Below are positions 5,823 through 5,828 of a stretch of DNA of 5,828 nucleotides, piece after piece. The notes under the pieces were generated by a model. The model made no database searches. It had not been told where the DNA came from and worked only from the letters and a program-made list of their open reading frames with translations. Source of the stretch: Parcubacteria group bacterium SW_4_49_11. GTDB lineage: Bacteria; Patescibacteriota; Minisyncoccia; SW-4-49-11. The stretch covers positions 1 to 5,828 of the forward strand of contig PXOY01000003.1 of assembly GCA_003021915.1 (NCBI GenBank), read 5' to 3'. Both the position numbers and the translations under genes were made by a program. Numbering within the stretch: position 1 is the first letter of the stretch; every line of letters starts with the position of its first letter.

Positions 5823-5828
5823 CGGTGG

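Noticed and set aside
5801..5828. Possible start of a next gene (ATG at 5801, MSLSARYTV)
   Set aside because: Only nine codons are visible, there is no ribosome-binding site, and it coincides with a hairpin, so it cannot be supported as a gene.

Overview
The window looks like bacterial chromosome of about 50% GC, read with the standard stop codons (TAA and TAG close the four genes whose ends are visible). It most resembles a member of the Candidate Phyla Radiation (Patescibacteria). The reasons are the PfkB-type kinase, which has the GDATLD start and LC...GAKVPV segment that I associate with CPR proteins, the compact enzymes (a 359-residue phosphoglycerate kinase), the very tight gene packing and the weak or absent Shine-Dalgarno sequences. 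This placement is an inference from protein style. No rRNA or other marker is present, and I do not name a class.

Two transcription units diverge from a short region at about 3965-4080. The minus-strand unit, read right to left, holds a very large secretion/pilus-type ATPase (962-3994), tsaE (504-959, two bases after the ATPase stop) and the first 164 codons of a PfkB-family sugar or nucleoside kinase (1-492, running off the window, 11 bases after tsaE). The plus-strand unit holds pgk (4081-5160) and a Ham1/ITPA-type nucleotide pyrophosphatase (5172-5717, 11 bases after pgk). Each unit has a recognisable -10 element: TATAAT for the ATPase, sitting on its most upstream ATG, and an extended -10 (TGCTATACT) for pgk. 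The last 111 bases are non-coding or the very beginning of another gene, with short A/T-rich repeats and a small hairpin.

The main point of interest is the ATPase. It carries two complete GspE/PilB-type motor modules in one chain of about 1,000 residues, 434 residues apart, both with Walker A, Asp box, Walker B glutamate and His box. Only the first module has the N-terminal GspE domain and a full set of four zinc-type cysteines. The second has lost half of those cysteines and changed the acidic residues before Walker B. This suggests an old internal duplication with specialised halves, possibly giving a ring of alternating modules.

The remaining genes are housekeeping: tRNA t6A modification (TsaE), glycolysis (Pgk), a sugar or nucleoside kinase, and nucleotide-pool cleaning. 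They share no obvious pathway with the ATPase and are probably grouped only by genome compactness. No tRNA, rRNA, CRISPR array, insertion sequence or phage gene was seen.
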